A DNA stretch of 64,000 nt from Microbulbifer okhotskensis (GTDB lineage: Bacteria > Pseudomonadota > Gammaproteobacteria > Pseudomonadales > Cellvibrionaceae). This document shows, piece by piece, positions 41,728-50,975 of the stretch. Made by a program: the position numbers and the translations under genes. Numbering within the stretch: the stretch's first letter is position 1; every line of letters starts with the position of its first letter. A model generated the notes under the pieces. That model did not search any database and was not told where the DNA came from. It saw only the letters and a list, made by a program, of their open reading frames with translations. The stretch is from positions 29,912-93,911 of the forward strand of contig NZ_JALBWM010000005.1 in NCBI RefSeq assembly GCF_023895975.1, read 5' to 3'.

Positions 41728-43146
41728 CTAAATAAAACTGTATCCAAAAAACTTCAGGGCAACGGTATTGATAAAGATCAACAGCAATATCAATGGGATA
41801 AAAGTGCCCAGGGAGAAGTTAACGTATTTTTGCGAAAACGAGCCGGCAAAGTCGCTGTCACCTTCTTGCAGCTCTTTATCAAAATTGGCTTTCTTCCATT
41901 TGTAGATCACGAACAAACACACTAGCAGGCCGTTTAAGGGCAGGATGGTGTCGTAGAAGATGATCTCAATCAAATCGAAGAACGACTTGTTGACGCCAGC
42001 CAGCTGCACAAAATCAGTGAGCCATGTGGCCATACCGAATGATACGGCGCAAGCGATGGCCAGCACAAACTGAACGGCTGCAATGACATAGATGGCTTTC
42101 TTGCGTTCCATGCCGCGCTCGTCACGCAGGGTGGCGATGGGTACTTCGATAATGGAAACCAGAGAGGTGATCGCTGCTACCAGTACCAGAAAGAAGAAGA
42201 TCCCCGCTACCGCACTGGCTCCAACATAACCGATGCTGTCTTGCAGGGCGAGGAAGATTTTCGGCAGGAACAGGAAGATCATACCTGCGGAGGAGTCGCT
42301 CAGTTCAGACGGATCGATCTGCGGATTGAAATGGAAAATGCTCGGCAGTATCAGCAGGCCGGCAGTAAAGGCGACTAAAGTGTCGGTAATTGCAACTGCA
42401 CGGGAGGAGCCGGGAATTGAATCCCGCTTCTTCATGTAGGAGCCGTAGGTGATCATGATGCCCATGCCCAGAGATAGGGAAAAGAACGCTTGGGCCATGG
42501 CCTTACTGATGACGGTGCCATCAATTTTGCTGAAGTCTGGTACCAGATAGTATTTAAGGCCGAGCGCTGCGTTCTCTAGTGTCAGTACAAAAAATACCAA
42601 CCCCAGGAGCATCACAAACAGCATTGGCATCAGCGTTTTGGCTGCGCGCTCAATACCATCTTTAACACCCATAGCGAGAATGGCATTAATAATCAGCATC
42701 AGGACCACTAGATAGGCAAATATCTGTGGTGTATTAATAAATTGAATAAAGAAATCTTGGCTGGCGAGTTTGTCCAGATTGCCAAACAGGGTCTCCACCA
42801 GATAGCCCATTACCCAGACGGTAACCACTAAATAGAACACCGCGATCATAAACGGGGTGATCAGGGCGAACCAGCCGGGAATACTCCACAGTTTGGAGCC
42901 CTTGGAAATTGTCCGATAAGCACCGACCGGGTCTTTATCGGAGCTGCGTCCCAAGGCCAGTTCAGCCATCATGACCGGCAGGCAAATAAAGAATACGAAG
43001 AGAGCATAGACCAGTAAGAAGGCGCCACCTCCACTTTTGGTGGCCGCCACGGGGAATGCTACCAGATTGCCAATGCCTACGGCGGAACCTGCAGCGGCCA
43101 GGATAAACCCCAGCCTTGACCCAAAATGCTCTCTCACTGCGGTCAT
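41728..43146 (-). CDS. Sodium:neurotransmitter symporter family transporter (second copy)
   Basis: A 472-residue NSS transporter, paralogous to the one downstream of smpB but clearly different. The TM1 signature GSAVGIGNLVAFPVAATKSG differs at the binding region (LVAFPVA instead of IWGFPTK), suggesting a different substrate. About twelve hydrophobic segments are visible (FALITPFMIAVFYLVVTVWV; TLMPMLFVMLLGLVFFVLTL; FVLAIACAVSFGMATWL). It precedes smpB by 15 bases. GAGAG stands before the start. Confidence 0.9.
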   Translation of the reverse strand: MTAVREHFGSRLGFILAAAGSAVGIGNLVAFPVAATKSGGGAFLLVYALFVFFICLPVMMAELALGRSSDKDPVGAYRTISKGSKLWSIPGWFALITPFMIAVFYLVVTVWVMGYLVETLFGNLDKLASQDFFIQFINTPQIFAYLVVLMLIINAILAMGVKDGIERAAKTLMPMLFVMLLGLVFFVLTLENAALGLKYYLVPDFSKIDGTVISKAMAQAFFSLSLGMGIMITYGSYMKKRDSIPGSSRAVAITDTLVAFTAGLLILPSIFHFNPQIDPSELSDSSAGMIFLFLPKIFLALQDSIGYVGASAVAGIFFFLVLVAAITSLVSIIEVPIATLRDERGMERKKAIYVIAAVQFVLAIACAVSFGMATWLTDFVQLAGVNKSFFDLIEIIFYDTILPLNGLLVCLFVIYKWKKANFDKELQEGDSDFAGSFSQKYVNFSLGTFIPLILLLIFINTVALKFFGYSFI

Positions 43147-43341
43147 AAGTACTCTCGCTATTATTTTTTATGAATGCTTGTAGTTTTTTTGATACTGCGG
43201 TCGGGCTAAAAAAGTGGCCCACCGGTAAAAAATGCGATTGTTACAGGAATTGTCTTGCTTGAGTAGCGTCGGCTGGCAAAATTAGCCGTTCAATAGCAAT
43301 CCCAGGTAATTTTGCCTGGCGGACTGGATTAGACAGCAGGA

Positions 43342-43782
43342 ATGACTGAAATAGAACGCAGTGCGCTGGTGATGTACAGCGCAGAACAAATGTTTGATCT
43401 GGTCAATGATGTGGCCAGCTATCCGCAGTTTTTACCCGGTTGCCGTGGGGCGGAGATTCTTCGCAGCGATGAGACAACGTTGGAGGCGCGCCTGGATCTG
43501 TCCCGCGCGGGGATCAAACAGAGCTTTGTAACACGCAATCAGCTGGTACGTCCCCAGAGCATGACGCTCACTTTGGTAGATGGGCCTTTCGAGCAATTTA
43601 AGGGGTTGTGGGAGTTCACTCCACTGGCTGAAAACGCTTGCAAAGTGAGTTTCACCCTTTCCTTTGCGATGAAAAATCGTTTGATTGCAGCAGCAGCGGG
43701 AAAAATTTTCAGCGACCTGGCCAATCAAATGGTGGCGGTTATGTGTGAGCGCGCTGAGGACATTTACGGGAAGCCCGAATGA
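43342..43782 (+). CDS. ratA: RatA family protein (START/Coq10-like domain)
   Basis: A 146-residue START/Coq10-like protein, homologue of E. coli RatA/YfjG. Features: MTEIERSALVMYSAEQMFDLV, the 'DVASYPQFLPGCRGAEIL' motif and LVDGPFEQFKGLWEFTPL. E. coli RatA was described as a ribosome-binding toxin that blocks subunit joining, and Coq10 homologues bind ubiquinone, so the cellular role is not settled. The stop overlaps rnfH (ATGA), the usual pair. Confidence 0.92.
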   Translation: MTEIERSALVMYSAEQMFDLVNDVASYPQFLPGCRGAEILRSDETTLEARLDLSRAGIKQSFVTRNQLVRPQSMTLTLVDGPFEQFKGLWEFTPLAENACKVSFTLSFAMKNRLIAAAAGKIFSDLANQMVAVMCERAEDIYGKPE

Positions 43783-44132
43783 CAGAAGAGAAAACGATCT
43801 CGGTGGAAGTGGTATATGCGTTACCCCATGAGCAACGCTTGATGCGTTTGCTGGTGGTGGAAGGGACAACTGCAAGGGAGGCGCTGATTCGCTCCGGAAT
43901 CCCTAAAGAATACCCTGAGGTGCACCCGGATACCGCCAAGATGGGTATCTTTGGCCAAGTGTTGGGAAGCAAGGGGCTGGCAACAGCAGAAAGTTATGTG
44001 CTCCAGCCCGGTGACCGGGTTGAGGTATACCGCCCCCTGATCGCAGATCCCAAAGAGGCGCGCAAGCAGCGCGCCGAAAAGGCTAAGCGTTTGGCCGAAA
44101 AGAAAAAAGGGGCCGAGGGAGCGCCCCCTTAG
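43779..44132 (+). CDS. rnfH: RnfH family ubiquitin-like protein
   Basis: A 117-residue beta-grasp protein, YfjF/RnfH family. SVEVVYALPHEQRLMRLLVV and VGIFGQVLGS-type block (MGIFGQVLG), then QPGDRVEVYRPLIADPKEAR are diagnostic; the tail is Lys/Ala-rich and charged (AEKAKRLAEKKKG). Its function is unknown. It is translationally coupled to ratA and converges on bamE with a 4-base overlap. Confidence 0.92.
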   Translation: MTEEKTISVEVVYALPHEQRLMRLLVVEGTTAREALIRSGIPKEYPEVHPDTAKMGIFGQVLGSKGLATAESYVLQPGDRVEVYRPLIADPKEARKQRAEKAKRLAEKKKGAEGAPP

Positions 44133-44473
44133 GGCCAATCCGCCGGTACCCAATCGCCGCTGGTGGATACCAGGGAGTCTTCATCAAAGTAAACACTGAA
44201 GCTTTTCTGGGTAATATTGCCCTTCTTGTCGCGGAGGCGATTGACGTAATCCCAGCGGTTGGGACTGTAAGTGTCCTCCAGTAACGGGGTGCCCAAAACA
44301 AACTGTACCTGACGGCGGGTCATGCCCGGCTTCAGCTGGTCCACGATCTCCTGGGTAATGATATTGCCCTGTTGTACTTCAATGCGGTGTACGCCGGGGA
44401 ACTTGACCAGTGTGCAGGCGCCCAGCAGGGTGCACAGGAAGGCGATAGTGAGAAATCTCAGACTAGGCGGCAT
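44129..44473 (-). CDS. bamE: Outer membrane assembly lipoprotein BamE
   Basis: BamE (SmpA/OmlA) is a lipoprotein of the BAM complex that folds outer-membrane beta-barrels. Signal peptide FLTIAFLCTLLGAC ends in a lipobox with Cys20. The mature part has the BamE pattern VQQGNIITQEIVDQLKPGMT, RRQVQFVLGTPLLEDTYSP, RWDYVNRLRDKK. Length is 114. It is transcribed away from fur, as in Pseudomonas. Confidence 0.95.
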   Translation of the reverse strand: MPPSLRFLTIAFLCTLLGACTLVKFPGVHRIEVQQGNIITQEIVDQLKPGMTRRQVQFVLGTPLLEDTYSPNRWDYVNRLRDKKGNITQKSFSVYFDEDSLVSTSGDWVPADWP

Positions 44474-44751
44474 TCATTGCTCCATTATTCGGTTTCAAAC
44501 GGCAGCTCTCGCGCTGACTTCTTTCAAGCAGTCAGTTTAGGCCGAAGCAGGAGAAAAAAGTTCCTCTGCTTCCATGTTCCGCCCTTGCTGTGCAGGCCGG
44601 GGTTCCTCTGACTCCGTAGGGCATGGGATAATACCTGAAGAGTCGGCTCGCTGACAGACGGGACTTCAGGGTCGGATTCGTCTTTAGAGTGTAATAGCGG
44701 GCTTTGATAACTACGGATAACTTTTAAAATCCTGTCGGGAAATATTGATTC

Positions 44752-45162
44752 ATGTCGAACGAAAACCAGGAATTGCGCAAGGCTGGCCTCAAGGTCACTC
44801 TGCCGCGAGTGAAAATTCTGCAATTGCTTGAAAACACCAGTGAGCAGCATCTGAGTGCTGAGGATGTCTACAAGTTATTGCTGGAAGCGGGAGAGGATGT
44901 TGGTCTGGCCACGGTGTACAGGGTGTTAACCCAGTTTGAGAGCGCGGGTCTGGTTGTACGCCATAACTTCGATGGTGGTCATTCAGTGTTTGAGCTCGAT
45001 CGCGGTGAGCATCACGATCATATGGTGTGTACCGATACCGGTAAGGTTATTGAGTTTCACAATGAGAAAATCGAAGAGCTGCAGAGACAGATTGCCGATG
45101 AGCACGGCTACGAGCTGACTGGACACAGCCTGGTGCTCTATGTGACGGAAAAAGAAAAGTAG
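44752..45162 (+). CDS. fur: Ferric uptake regulator Fur
   Basis: Fur (136 residues) represses iron-uptake genes when bound to ferrous iron. The N-terminal winged helix is LRKAGLKVTLPRVKILQLLE and AEDVYKLLLEAGEDVGLATV. The metal-binding segment FELDRGEHHDHMVC and VIEFHNEKIEEL are conserved. Of the C-terminal CxxC pair only the first Cys is present (VCTDTGK), as in some Fur proteins that do not use structural zinc there. Divergent from bamE. A terminator follows. Confidence 0.97.
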   Translation: MSNENQELRKAGLKVTLPRVKILQLLENTSEQHLSAEDVYKLLLEAGEDVGLATVYRVLTQFESAGLVVRHNFDGGHSVFELDRGEHHDHMVCTDTGKVIEFHNEKIEELQRQIADEHGYELTGHSLVLYVTEKEK

Positions 45163-45170
45163 AGTGTTTT

Positions 45171-45195
45171 GGGTGCGGTATTCACCGCACCCTTT
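45171..45195 (+). terminator. Intrinsic terminator after fur
   Basis: GGGTGCGGT, loop ATTC, ACCGCACCC followed by TTT. A perfect 9-bp stem nine bases after the fur stop. Being symmetric it may also serve the acyltransferase gene coming from the other side. Confidence 0.8.
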
Positions 45196-45200
45196 CAAGG

Positions 45201-45229
45201 TCAGTGGTCAAGGTCAGTGGTCAAGGTCT
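45201..45229. repeat. Short tandem repeat between fur and acyltransferase
   Basis: GGTCAGTGGTCAA is repeated twice in tandem, then begins a third time (GGTCTGTC). It is a 13-base unit in the 45-base space between two converging genes and has no evident function. Confidence 0.6.
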
Positions 45230-45241
45230 GTCAATGTTCTT

Positions 45242-45847
45242 CTATGGCTGCGGTTGGCAGGGCGGGGTATAGAGCTCCGGGAATTTGCCAATCTTGTCCG
45301 CGTAGAATTCTTTCAACTTTATCAGCTCCGCCTCCAGATTTTCCCCAAATTGTGCGATAGGTCCAATGCCCACTTCCTTTTTGGGAAAGTCGATAAATCC
45401 CAATACCACCGGGACTTTGGCGCTGCGCGCGATATGGTAAAAGCCTGTTTTCCAGCGCTCTGTGATACTGCGGGTGCCTTCGGGAGGAATAGCGATCACC
45501 AGCTCTTTGCGAAGCTTGAACTGTCTGGCGGTAGCATCCACCAGATTGTTGGCTTTGGTGCGATCTACGGCGATGCCACCAAACCAACGCATCGGAACAC
45601 CCAGGGGAAAAGTAAACAGTTTGTCTTTGCCCATCCACTGAGGTGTCATCTTCAGTTTGAGCGCAGCCAGAATAAAGTAGTAGCCATCCCAGTTGGTGGT
45701 ATGGGGGGCGCCGATCAATACGTACTGCTTGAGTTTGAGAGACTGCTGATCAGCCTTAACACGCCACCCGTGCAGTTTTAGCAGTACCCTCGCAAGCAGG
45801 CGCAGGACAGGAGTGACAATAGGAGTGTTGAAAATTGTTCTCTGCAT
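45242..45847 (-). CDS. 1-acyl-sn-glycerol-3-phosphate acyltransferase family protein
   Basis: A 201-residue acyltransferase of the PlsC family. Motifs: HTTNWDGYY (HxxxxD, catalytic), GGIAVDRTKANN (motif II) and AIPPEGTRS (motif III), then VPVVLGFIDFPKKEVGIG. These act at the inner membrane in phospholipid synthesis or remodelling. The short length and the diagnostic 'PPEGTRS' make it more like the small PlsC-like proteins of unknown acceptor than main PlsC. It converges on fur. Confidence 0.85.
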   Translation of the reverse strand: MQRTIFNTPIVTPVLRLLARVLLKLHGWRVKADQQSLKLKQYVLIGAPHTTNWDGYYFILAALKLKMTPQWMGKDKLFTFPLGVPMRWFGGIAVDRTKANNLVDATARQFKLRKELVIAIPPEGTRSITERWKTGFYHIARSAKVPVVLGFIDFPKKEVGIGPIAQFGENLEAELIKLKEFYADKIGKFPELYTPPCQPQP

Positions 45848-46088
45848 AAGCTTGACCGGGACTACTCAACATCGATAAACAAGCCGCCAAGTATAGGGTG
45901 ACTTTAGCCGCCACTCCCAGTCATATCTGGTCCTTTTGTGCTAAAACGGCACATATCACCGCTAATCCGACTGTTTCGCCGAATTGTGTAGCGGTTATTT
46001 ATTGATCTATGCGATAACGTTGCTTACCGAAAAGTGCCATTTTTACCTTTTGGTGCCACGGTTCCTTGTTGTTAAGAGTGGGCAGGGT

Positions 46089-46115
46089 AGCCGGGCTGGC
46101 GTCGCCAGCCCGGCT
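46089..46115 (-). terminator. Long perfect hairpin after recN
   Basis: AGCCGGGCTGGC, loop GTC, GCCAGCCCGGCT: a perfect 12-bp stem beginning five bases after the recN stop. No T-run follows on the minus strand. It can be an RNA 3'-end structure or a Rho-aided terminator. It is separated from the acyltransferase start by about 240 bases without a gene. Confidence 0.6.
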
Positions 46116-46119
46116 AAAA

Positions 46120-47790
46120 CTAGGGTGCCCTGGTGAGCATTTCTTCGGCGTGTGCCAGTGATTGCTCAGTAGGTGCACCGCCCAGCATGCGCGCAACTTC
46201 TTCGCGGCGTTCGCCATTGGTGAGTTCGCGCAAGGCCACAAATACACGCTCGCCATCACTGTGTTTCTCCACTAGATATTGGCGATGCGCCCGTGCGGCT
46301 ACCTGAGCCAAGTGGGTTACACAGATCACCTGGCCGCTGCGGCCGTTGCGGGCCTCTCCCAGTTGGCGCAGCAGTCGTCCGACCACATCACCGGTGGCGC
46401 CACCGATACCCACATCCACTTCATCGAATACCAAAGTGGGGGTGCGAGAGGTCTGTGCGGTCACTACCTGAATGGCGAGACTGACCCGGGAAAGCTCACC
46501 GCCAGAAGCAATTTTGCCCAGTGGACGTGGCGGCTGGCCGGGGTTGGTGGAAATCAAGATCTCCACCTCCTCCAGGCCACAGCTGTTGGGGGCGGCAAGG
46601 GCCTGAAGTGACAGTTCTACACGGGCGTGAGGCATGGCCAGGTCGGCCAGCTGACAGTTGACCGCCTCCGCTAAAGTGAGAGCCGCTTTGGCGCGCAGTG
46701 TGCTCAATTTGCCAGCGGTGGTGCGGAATTGCTGTTCTAGGTGTTCGCAGTCGGCGGCGAGGCGCTCCAGAGCATCCTCACTGCCGATATCATCAAGCTC
46801 TGCCTGCAATTGTTGCTGCAGGGCGGGCAGTTCTTGCGGTTGCACACGGTGCTTGCGCGCAGCTTGGTAGATGGCGCTTAGCCGGTCTTCCACCTCAGAG
46901 AGGCGTTCCGGGTCCATTTCGAAGCGGTCGATGTGTCGGGATAGGGTGGCGGCAGCCTCATCAACTTGAATTCGCGCGCTGTCGAGCATTTGCGCCACTT
47001 CTGCCAGAGCGGGCGCCTGCCCAGGCATGGCCGAAAGCAGCTGCAGGGCCCGGTGGAGCTGCTCGGTAATATCTCCCTCGCCACCGGATAAAAAGGCAGC
47101 TAACTGATAGCTGCCGCTGAGAATTTCTCCGGCATTGGCCAGCTGGCGCTGTTCGCTCTCCAGGGATTCGATCTCCCCCTCACTTAAATCCAGCTGCTCC
47201 AGCTCTTTGAGCTGGTATTGCAGCAGGTGACGACGGGCCTCCGCTTCCTCTGCGCTGTCAGCCTGACTGCGATAGCGGCGGTAGTGATCCTGCCAGATTT
47301 TAAAGCGGCTACGGGTTTCTGCAGACAGCTCCTGAGCTTGAGCAAAATCGTCCAACAGGCGCCGGTGGGTGTCCTTCTTGAGCAACGACTGGTGTTCGTG
47401 TTGGCTGTGGATATCGATCAACTGTTCGCCTAGGGCGCGCAGTTGCAGCAGGGTAACCGGCTGGCCGTTGATATAGGCCCGTGAGCGGCCGTCGGTACCA
47501 ATCGTGCGGCGAAGGATAACCTCTAGCCCCGCGTCGAGTTCCTGGGATTCGAGCCAGGCTGCGGCGCTGGGGTGCTCGGTGATATCAAAAGTGGCGCTAA
47601 TATCCGCCCTGTGGGCACCGGCGCGTACGAGCTCGGCGCTGCCGCGACCGCCCAGGGCGAGCCCGAGGGCATCCAGAGTAATGGATTTACCTGCGCCGGT
47701 CTCGCCGGTCAGGGTGCTGGTACCGGGACCGAACTCTAACTCCAGTTGATCCACCAAGGTAAATTGGCTGATAGACAGATGCAGCAACAT
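46120..47790 (-). CDS. recN: DNA repair protein RecN
   Basis: RecN is an SMC-like ATPase induced by the SOS response that helps repair double-strand breaks. Walker A is TGETGAGKSITLDALG (residues about 28-43), preceded by LLHLSISQFTLVDQLELEF. Two coiled-coil arms flank a short hinge, and the C-terminal part has the ABC signature LGKIASGGELSRVSLA and Walker B PTLVFDEVDVGIGG. Length of 556 is right. A LexA-box match lies about 50 bases before the start. It diverges from grpE. Confidence 0.97.
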   Translation of the reverse strand: MLLHLSISQFTLVDQLELEFGPGTSTLTGETGAGKSITLDALGLALGGRGSAELVRAGAHRADISATFDITEHPSAAAWLESQELDAGLEVILRRTIGTDGRSRAYINGQPVTLLQLRALGEQLIDIHSQHEHQSLLKKDTHRRLLDDFAQAQELSAETRSRFKIWQDHYRRYRSQADSAEEAEARRHLLQYQLKELEQLDLSEGEIESLESEQRQLANAGEILSGSYQLAAFLSGGEGDITEQLHRALQLLSAMPGQAPALAEVAQMLDSARIQVDEAAATLSRHIDRFEMDPERLSEVEDRLSAIYQAARKHRVQPQELPALQQQLQAELDDIGSEDALERLAADCEHLEQQFRTTAGKLSTLRAKAALTLAEAVNCQLADLAMPHARVELSLQALAAPNSCGLEEVEILISTNPGQPPRPLGKIASGGELSRVSLAIQVVTAQTSRTPTLVFDEVDVGIGGATGDVVGRLLRQLGEARNGRSGQVICVTHLAQVAARAHRQYLVEKHSDGERVFVALRELTNGERREEVARMLGGAPTEQSLAHAEEMLTRAP

Positions 47791-47838
47791 AGAAATCGCT
47801 TTTGTGTCCTTTCTGATCGGCGGGCTCCAGGGCCCAGT

Positions 47839-47858
47839 TAGTGGTTATTTATACAGTA
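47839..47858 (-). promoter_or_regulatory. LexA (SOS) box upstream of recN
   Basis: Read on the minus strand: TACTGTATAAATAACCACTA matches the E. coli consensus TACTGTATATATATACAGTA at 16 of 20 positions. The CTGT half is perfect; the other half is degenerate. It lies 49 bases ahead of the recN ATG, and recN is a classic SOS gene. Confidence 0.7.
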
Positions 47859-47926
47859 TTCGCTTCTGGTTAGCTATAGGTGCGGGGCCACATTACTCTG
47901 AGGATGTGCGCCAGCGCGAAAAACCA

Positions 47927-47954
47927 CTTGAACTGTGCGGTGTTGTCCCCATAT
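47927..47954 (+). promoter_or_regulatory. Sigma-32 (heat-shock) promoter of grpE
   Basis: CTTGAA (47927-47932), a 14-base spacer, then CCCCATAT (47947-47954). This is an exact match to the E. coli sigma-32 consensus CTTGAA-N(13-15)-CCCCATnT. The start of transcription would be about 47961, which excludes the upstream in-frame start at 47935 as grpE start. Confidence 0.88.
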
Positions 47955-48021
47955 AGCCTGCAGTGCCCGCATGACGGGCCCAACTCATATTACTGACAGA
48001 GTCGACGCGACGGAGAAAGCA

Positions 48022-48663
48022 GTGGCCAGAGAGCGCAGCGAAGAAGATCAGAGCAGAGAAGGGGTGCAGCCGGAAACACTGGCAGATGAGCACGCACCAG
48101 TTACCGATGAGGCAGTTTCCGCCGAGGTTGAAGACCCCTCTTCAGTAGAGCGTGAGCTCGCAGAAGAAGCTTTGCAGGGGGAGGCCGAAAGTGCCGACGC
48201 CCTGCACGATGAAATTATCAAGTTACAAGAGCAGTTAGCCGCTCATAAAGATATGGCATTGCGCGCCCAGGCGGAGGAGCAGAATGCTCGCCGCCGTGCC
48301 CAGCAGGATGTCGAGCGCGCGCGCAAATTTGCGGTGGAAAAGATGTTGCAGGATTTGTTGCCGGTTGCGGACAACCTGGAGCGCGCTCTGGCGTCTGCCG
48401 ATAGCTCTGATGCGGCCAATAAGGCGCTGGTAGAAGGCGTTGAACTGACCCACAAATCTTTCGTTGAAACCTTGACGAAAAACTCTGTGGAAGTGGTCGA
48501 CCCCGCCGGTGAGCCCTTCGATCCCGAACTGCACCAGGCAATGACCCAGGTGCCCAATGGGGAGGTGGAGCCCAACACGGTGCTTGAGGTGTTTCAAAAA
48601 GGTTATCGCCTTAACGGTCGCCTGGTGCGCCCGGCCATGGTGGTGGTCAGCAAAGCGCCGTAA
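48022..48663 (+). CDS. grpE: Nucleotide exchange factor GrpE
   Basis: GrpE releases ADP from DnaK. The protein is 213 residues from a GTG at 48022, which has GGAGA six bases upstream and lies after the heat-shock promoter. Longer reads starting at 47935 or 47971 would begin inside or too close to the promoter. The N-terminal third is acidic and disordered; a long coiled coil ([19 protein letters not shown]) leads to the conserved domain [17 protein letters not shown] and [16 protein letters not shown]. It heads the grpE-dnaK-dnaJ cluster. Confidence 0.95.
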   Translation: MARERSEEDQSREGVQPETLADEHAPVTDEAVSAEVEDPSSVERELAEEALQGEAESADALHDEIIKLQEQLAAHKDMALRAQAEEQNARRRAQQDVERARKFAVEKMLQDLLPVADNLERALASADSSDAANKALVEGVELTHKSFVETLTKNSVEVVDPAGEPFDPELHQAMTQVPNGEVEPNTVLEVFQKGYRLNGRLVRPAMVVVSKAP

Positions 48664-48683
48664 CGGCAGAAATGTAAAGTGGC

Positions 48684-48711
48684 CTTGAATTTTAGCGTCC
48701 GGCACCAATAT
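48684..48711 (+). promoter_or_regulatory. Sigma-32-like promoter of dnaK
   Basis: CTTGAA (48684-48689), a 14-base spacer, then ACCAATAT (48704-48711), six of eight positions of the sigma-32 -10 consensus. Located about 75 bases before dnaK. It is weaker than the grpE promoter, but dnaK can also be reached by read-through. Confidence 0.65.
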
Positions 48712-48781
48712 AGCTGACATCAGGAATTATTCGCGCGTTGCAAACAGAGCTGGCTGCGCGCACCAAATGAGGATTTTACAG

Positions 48782-50740
48782 ATGGGAAAAATTATCGGCA
48801 TCGACCTGGGTACCACTAACAGTTGTGTAGCGGTACTCGATGGTGACAAAGCGCGTGTAATCGAGAACGCCGAAGGCGATCGCACTACACCTTCAATTGT
48901 TGCCTTCACTGACGACAACGAAATTCTGGTAGGCCAGTCTGCCAAGCGTCAGGCGGTGACCAATCCCCAAAATACTCTGTTTGCGGTTAAGCGTTTGATT
49001 GGCCGTAAATTTAAAGATGACGTTGTTCAGAAAGATATCAAGATGGTGCCTTACACCATCGCTGGAGCTGACAACGGCGACGCTTGGGTAGAAGTGAAGG
49101 GCGACAAGAAAGCGCCGCCGCAGATTTCTGCCGAAGTCCTGAAGAAAATGAAAAAGACTGCGGAAGATTTCCTTGGTGAGAAGGTAGACGCTGCGGTAAT
49201 TACCGTACCGGCTTACTTTAATGACTCCCAGCGCCAGGCGACCAAAGATGCCGGCCGCATCGCAGGTCTGGACGTTAAACGTATTATTAACGAGCCGACT
49301 GCCGCAGCTCTGGCCTACGGCCTGGACAAACAGGGCAATGACCGCACTGTAGCGGTATACGATCTGGGGGGGGGTACCTTCGATATCTCCATCATCGAAA
49401 TTGCCGACGTAGACGGCGAGAAGCAGTTCGAAGTGCTGTCCACCAATGGTGACACCTTCCTCGGCGGTGAAGACTTTGACCTGCGCCTGATCGACTACTT
49501 GGCGCAAGAATTCAAGAAAGACCAGGGCATCGATCTGAAAGGCGATCCCCTAGCCATGCAGCGTCTGAAAGAAGCTGCGGAAAAAGCCAAGATCGAGCTG
49601 TCCTCCAGTCAGCAGACCGAAGTCAATCTGCCGTACATCACTGCAGATGCCACCGGTCCTAAGCACTTGGTTGTTAAACTGACTCGCGCCAAGTTGGAAA
49701 GCCTGGTGGAAGATTTGGTAGCCCGCTCTCTGGAGCCGCTGAAAATCGCTCTGCAGGATGCCGACCTGTCCGCTTCCGGTGTCGATGAAGTCATTCTGGT
49801 CGGCGGTCAAACCCGCATGCCAATGGTTCAGCAAAAAGTGACCGAATTCTTCGGTAAAGAGCCGCGCAAAGACGTTAACCCGGACGAAGCCGTTGCCGTG
49901 GGCGCTGCTATCCAGGGTGCGGTCCTGTCTGGTGATGTAAAAGACGTACTGCTGCTGGACGTTACCCCGCTGACCCTGGGTATCGAAACCATGGGAGGCG
50001 TTGCCACTCCGCTGATCGACAAGAACACCACGATCCCCACCAAGAAGTCTCAGGTTTTCTCCACCGCGGATGACAACCAGACTGCGGTAACCATTCACGT
50101 GGTACAGGGTGAGCGCAAACAGGCTGCTCAGAATAAGTCCCTGGGGCGTTTTGACCTGGCCGATATCCCGCCGGCAGCGCGCGGCATGCCGCAAATCGAA
50201 GTAACTTTCGATATCGATGCCAACGGTATCCTGCACGTACACGCAAAAGACAAGGCCACGGGTAAAGAGCAGTCCATCGTGATCCAGGCCTCTTCCGGCT
50301 TGTCGGAGGACGAAATTGATCAGATGGTTCAGGATGCCGAGGCCAATGCCGAAGCAGATAAGCAGTTTGAAGAGCTGGTGCAAACCCGCAACACCCTCGA
50401 CGGCCTGATCTCCGCAACCAAGAAAACCTTGGAAGAAGCTGGCGACAAAGCCACCGCTGAAGAAAAGTCCGCAATTGAAGCGGCTGTCACCGAAGCGGAA
50501 GAAGCTGTCAAAGGCAACGACAAGGCGGCTATGGAAGCTGCGACCACCAAGCTGACCGAAGCTTCCGGTCCGGTCGCGCAGAAGATGTACGCCGAGCAGG
50601 CTCAGGCTGCTGGTGCTGAAGGTGCTGAAGGTGCCGCTGATGCCGGCGCCCAGGGTGGCGAGCAGCAGTCTTCCGCAGGTGATGATGCGGTAGACGCCGA
50701 GTTTGAAGAAGTAAAGGACGACAAAAAAGAAAGTAAGTAA
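48782..50740 (+). CDS. dnaK: Chaperone protein DnaK (Hsp70)
   Basis: DnaK is the ATP-driven Hsp70 chaperone. Nucleotide-binding domain: [16 protein letters not shown], ...[16 protein letters not shown] and [12 protein letters not shown]. The substrate domain follows after about residue 390, with [16 protein letters not shown] at the linker and lid helices near 510-610. The C-terminus ends [11 protein letters not shown], close to the EEVKDKK of E. coli. An internal Glu-Gly-Ala-rich tract precedes it. The start at 48782 is preferred over the ATG at 48767, because GAGGA precedes it and the protein begins [10 protein letters not shown] as in relatives. Confidence 0.98.
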   Translation: MGKIIGIDLGTTNSCVAVLDGDKARVIENAEGDRTTPSIVAFTDDNEILVGQSAKRQAVTNPQNTLFAVKRLIGRKFKDDVVQKDIKMVPYTIAGADNGDAWVEVKGDKKAPPQISAEVLKKMKKTAEDFLGEKVDAAVITVPAYFNDSQRQATKDAGRIAGLDVKRIINEPTAAALAYGLDKQGNDRTVAVYDLGGGTFDISIIEIADVDGEKQFEVLSTNGDTFLGGEDFDLRLIDYLAQEFKKDQGIDLKGDPLAMQRLKEAAEKAKIELSSSQQTEVNLPYITADATGPKHLVVKLTRAKLESLVEDLVARSLEPLKIALQDADLSASGVDEVILVGGQTRMPMVQQKVTEFFGKEPRKDVNPDEAVAVGAAIQGAVLSGDVKDVLLLDVTPLTLGIETMGGVATPLIDKNTTIPTKKSQVFSTADDNQTAVTIHVVQGERKQAAQNKSLGRFDLADIPPAARGMPQIEVTFDIDANGILHVHAKDKATGKEQSIVIQASSGLSEDEIDQMVQDAEANAEADKQFEELVQTRNTLDGLISATKKTLEEAGDKATAEEKSAIEAAVTEAEEAVKGNDKAAMEAATTKLTEASGPVAQKMYAEQAQAAGAEGAEGAADAGAQGGEQQSSAGDDAVDAEFEEVKDDKKESK

Positions 50741-50794
50741 GCGTTCGCTTGCAATTCTGGCGGCCACTTTTATAGTGACCTCCAGAAAACTTCA

Positions 50795-50829
50795 AGGGCG
50801 CGGCGCCTTATTTTAAAGGCCCGCGCCCT
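50795..50829 (+). promoter_or_regulatory. Extended hairpin between dnaK and dnaJ
   Basis: AGGGCGCGG (50795-50803) pairs with CCGCGCCCT (50821-50829), and an inner GCCTT/AAGGC extends the stem. No T-run follows. It may partly terminate transcription or protect the dnaK mRNA 3' end, so that less DnaJ than DnaK is made. Confidence 0.55.
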
Positions 50830-50975
50830 GTGTTGTTTCAGGTACCTGCCAATATGGGCTGCGCTTAAGCGGTTTGGCAGGGCTCCGCAGGGATAATTTG
50901 CGGGGTTTGGTTAAGGACTGAGAAGTAGAAAGAGAGTTTGGCCGTTCTTGATGCCGGACCAGAGAACATAGTTTT

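Noticed and set aside
45164..45781. 205-codon forward frame opposite the acyltransferase
   Set aside because: The minus strand encodes the PlsC motifs HxxxxD and PPEGTRS. The forward frame has none.
49550..50767. 405-codon open frame antisense to dnaK
   Set aside because: Same reason. It mirrors the conserved dnaK codons, with no ribosome-binding site or domain.
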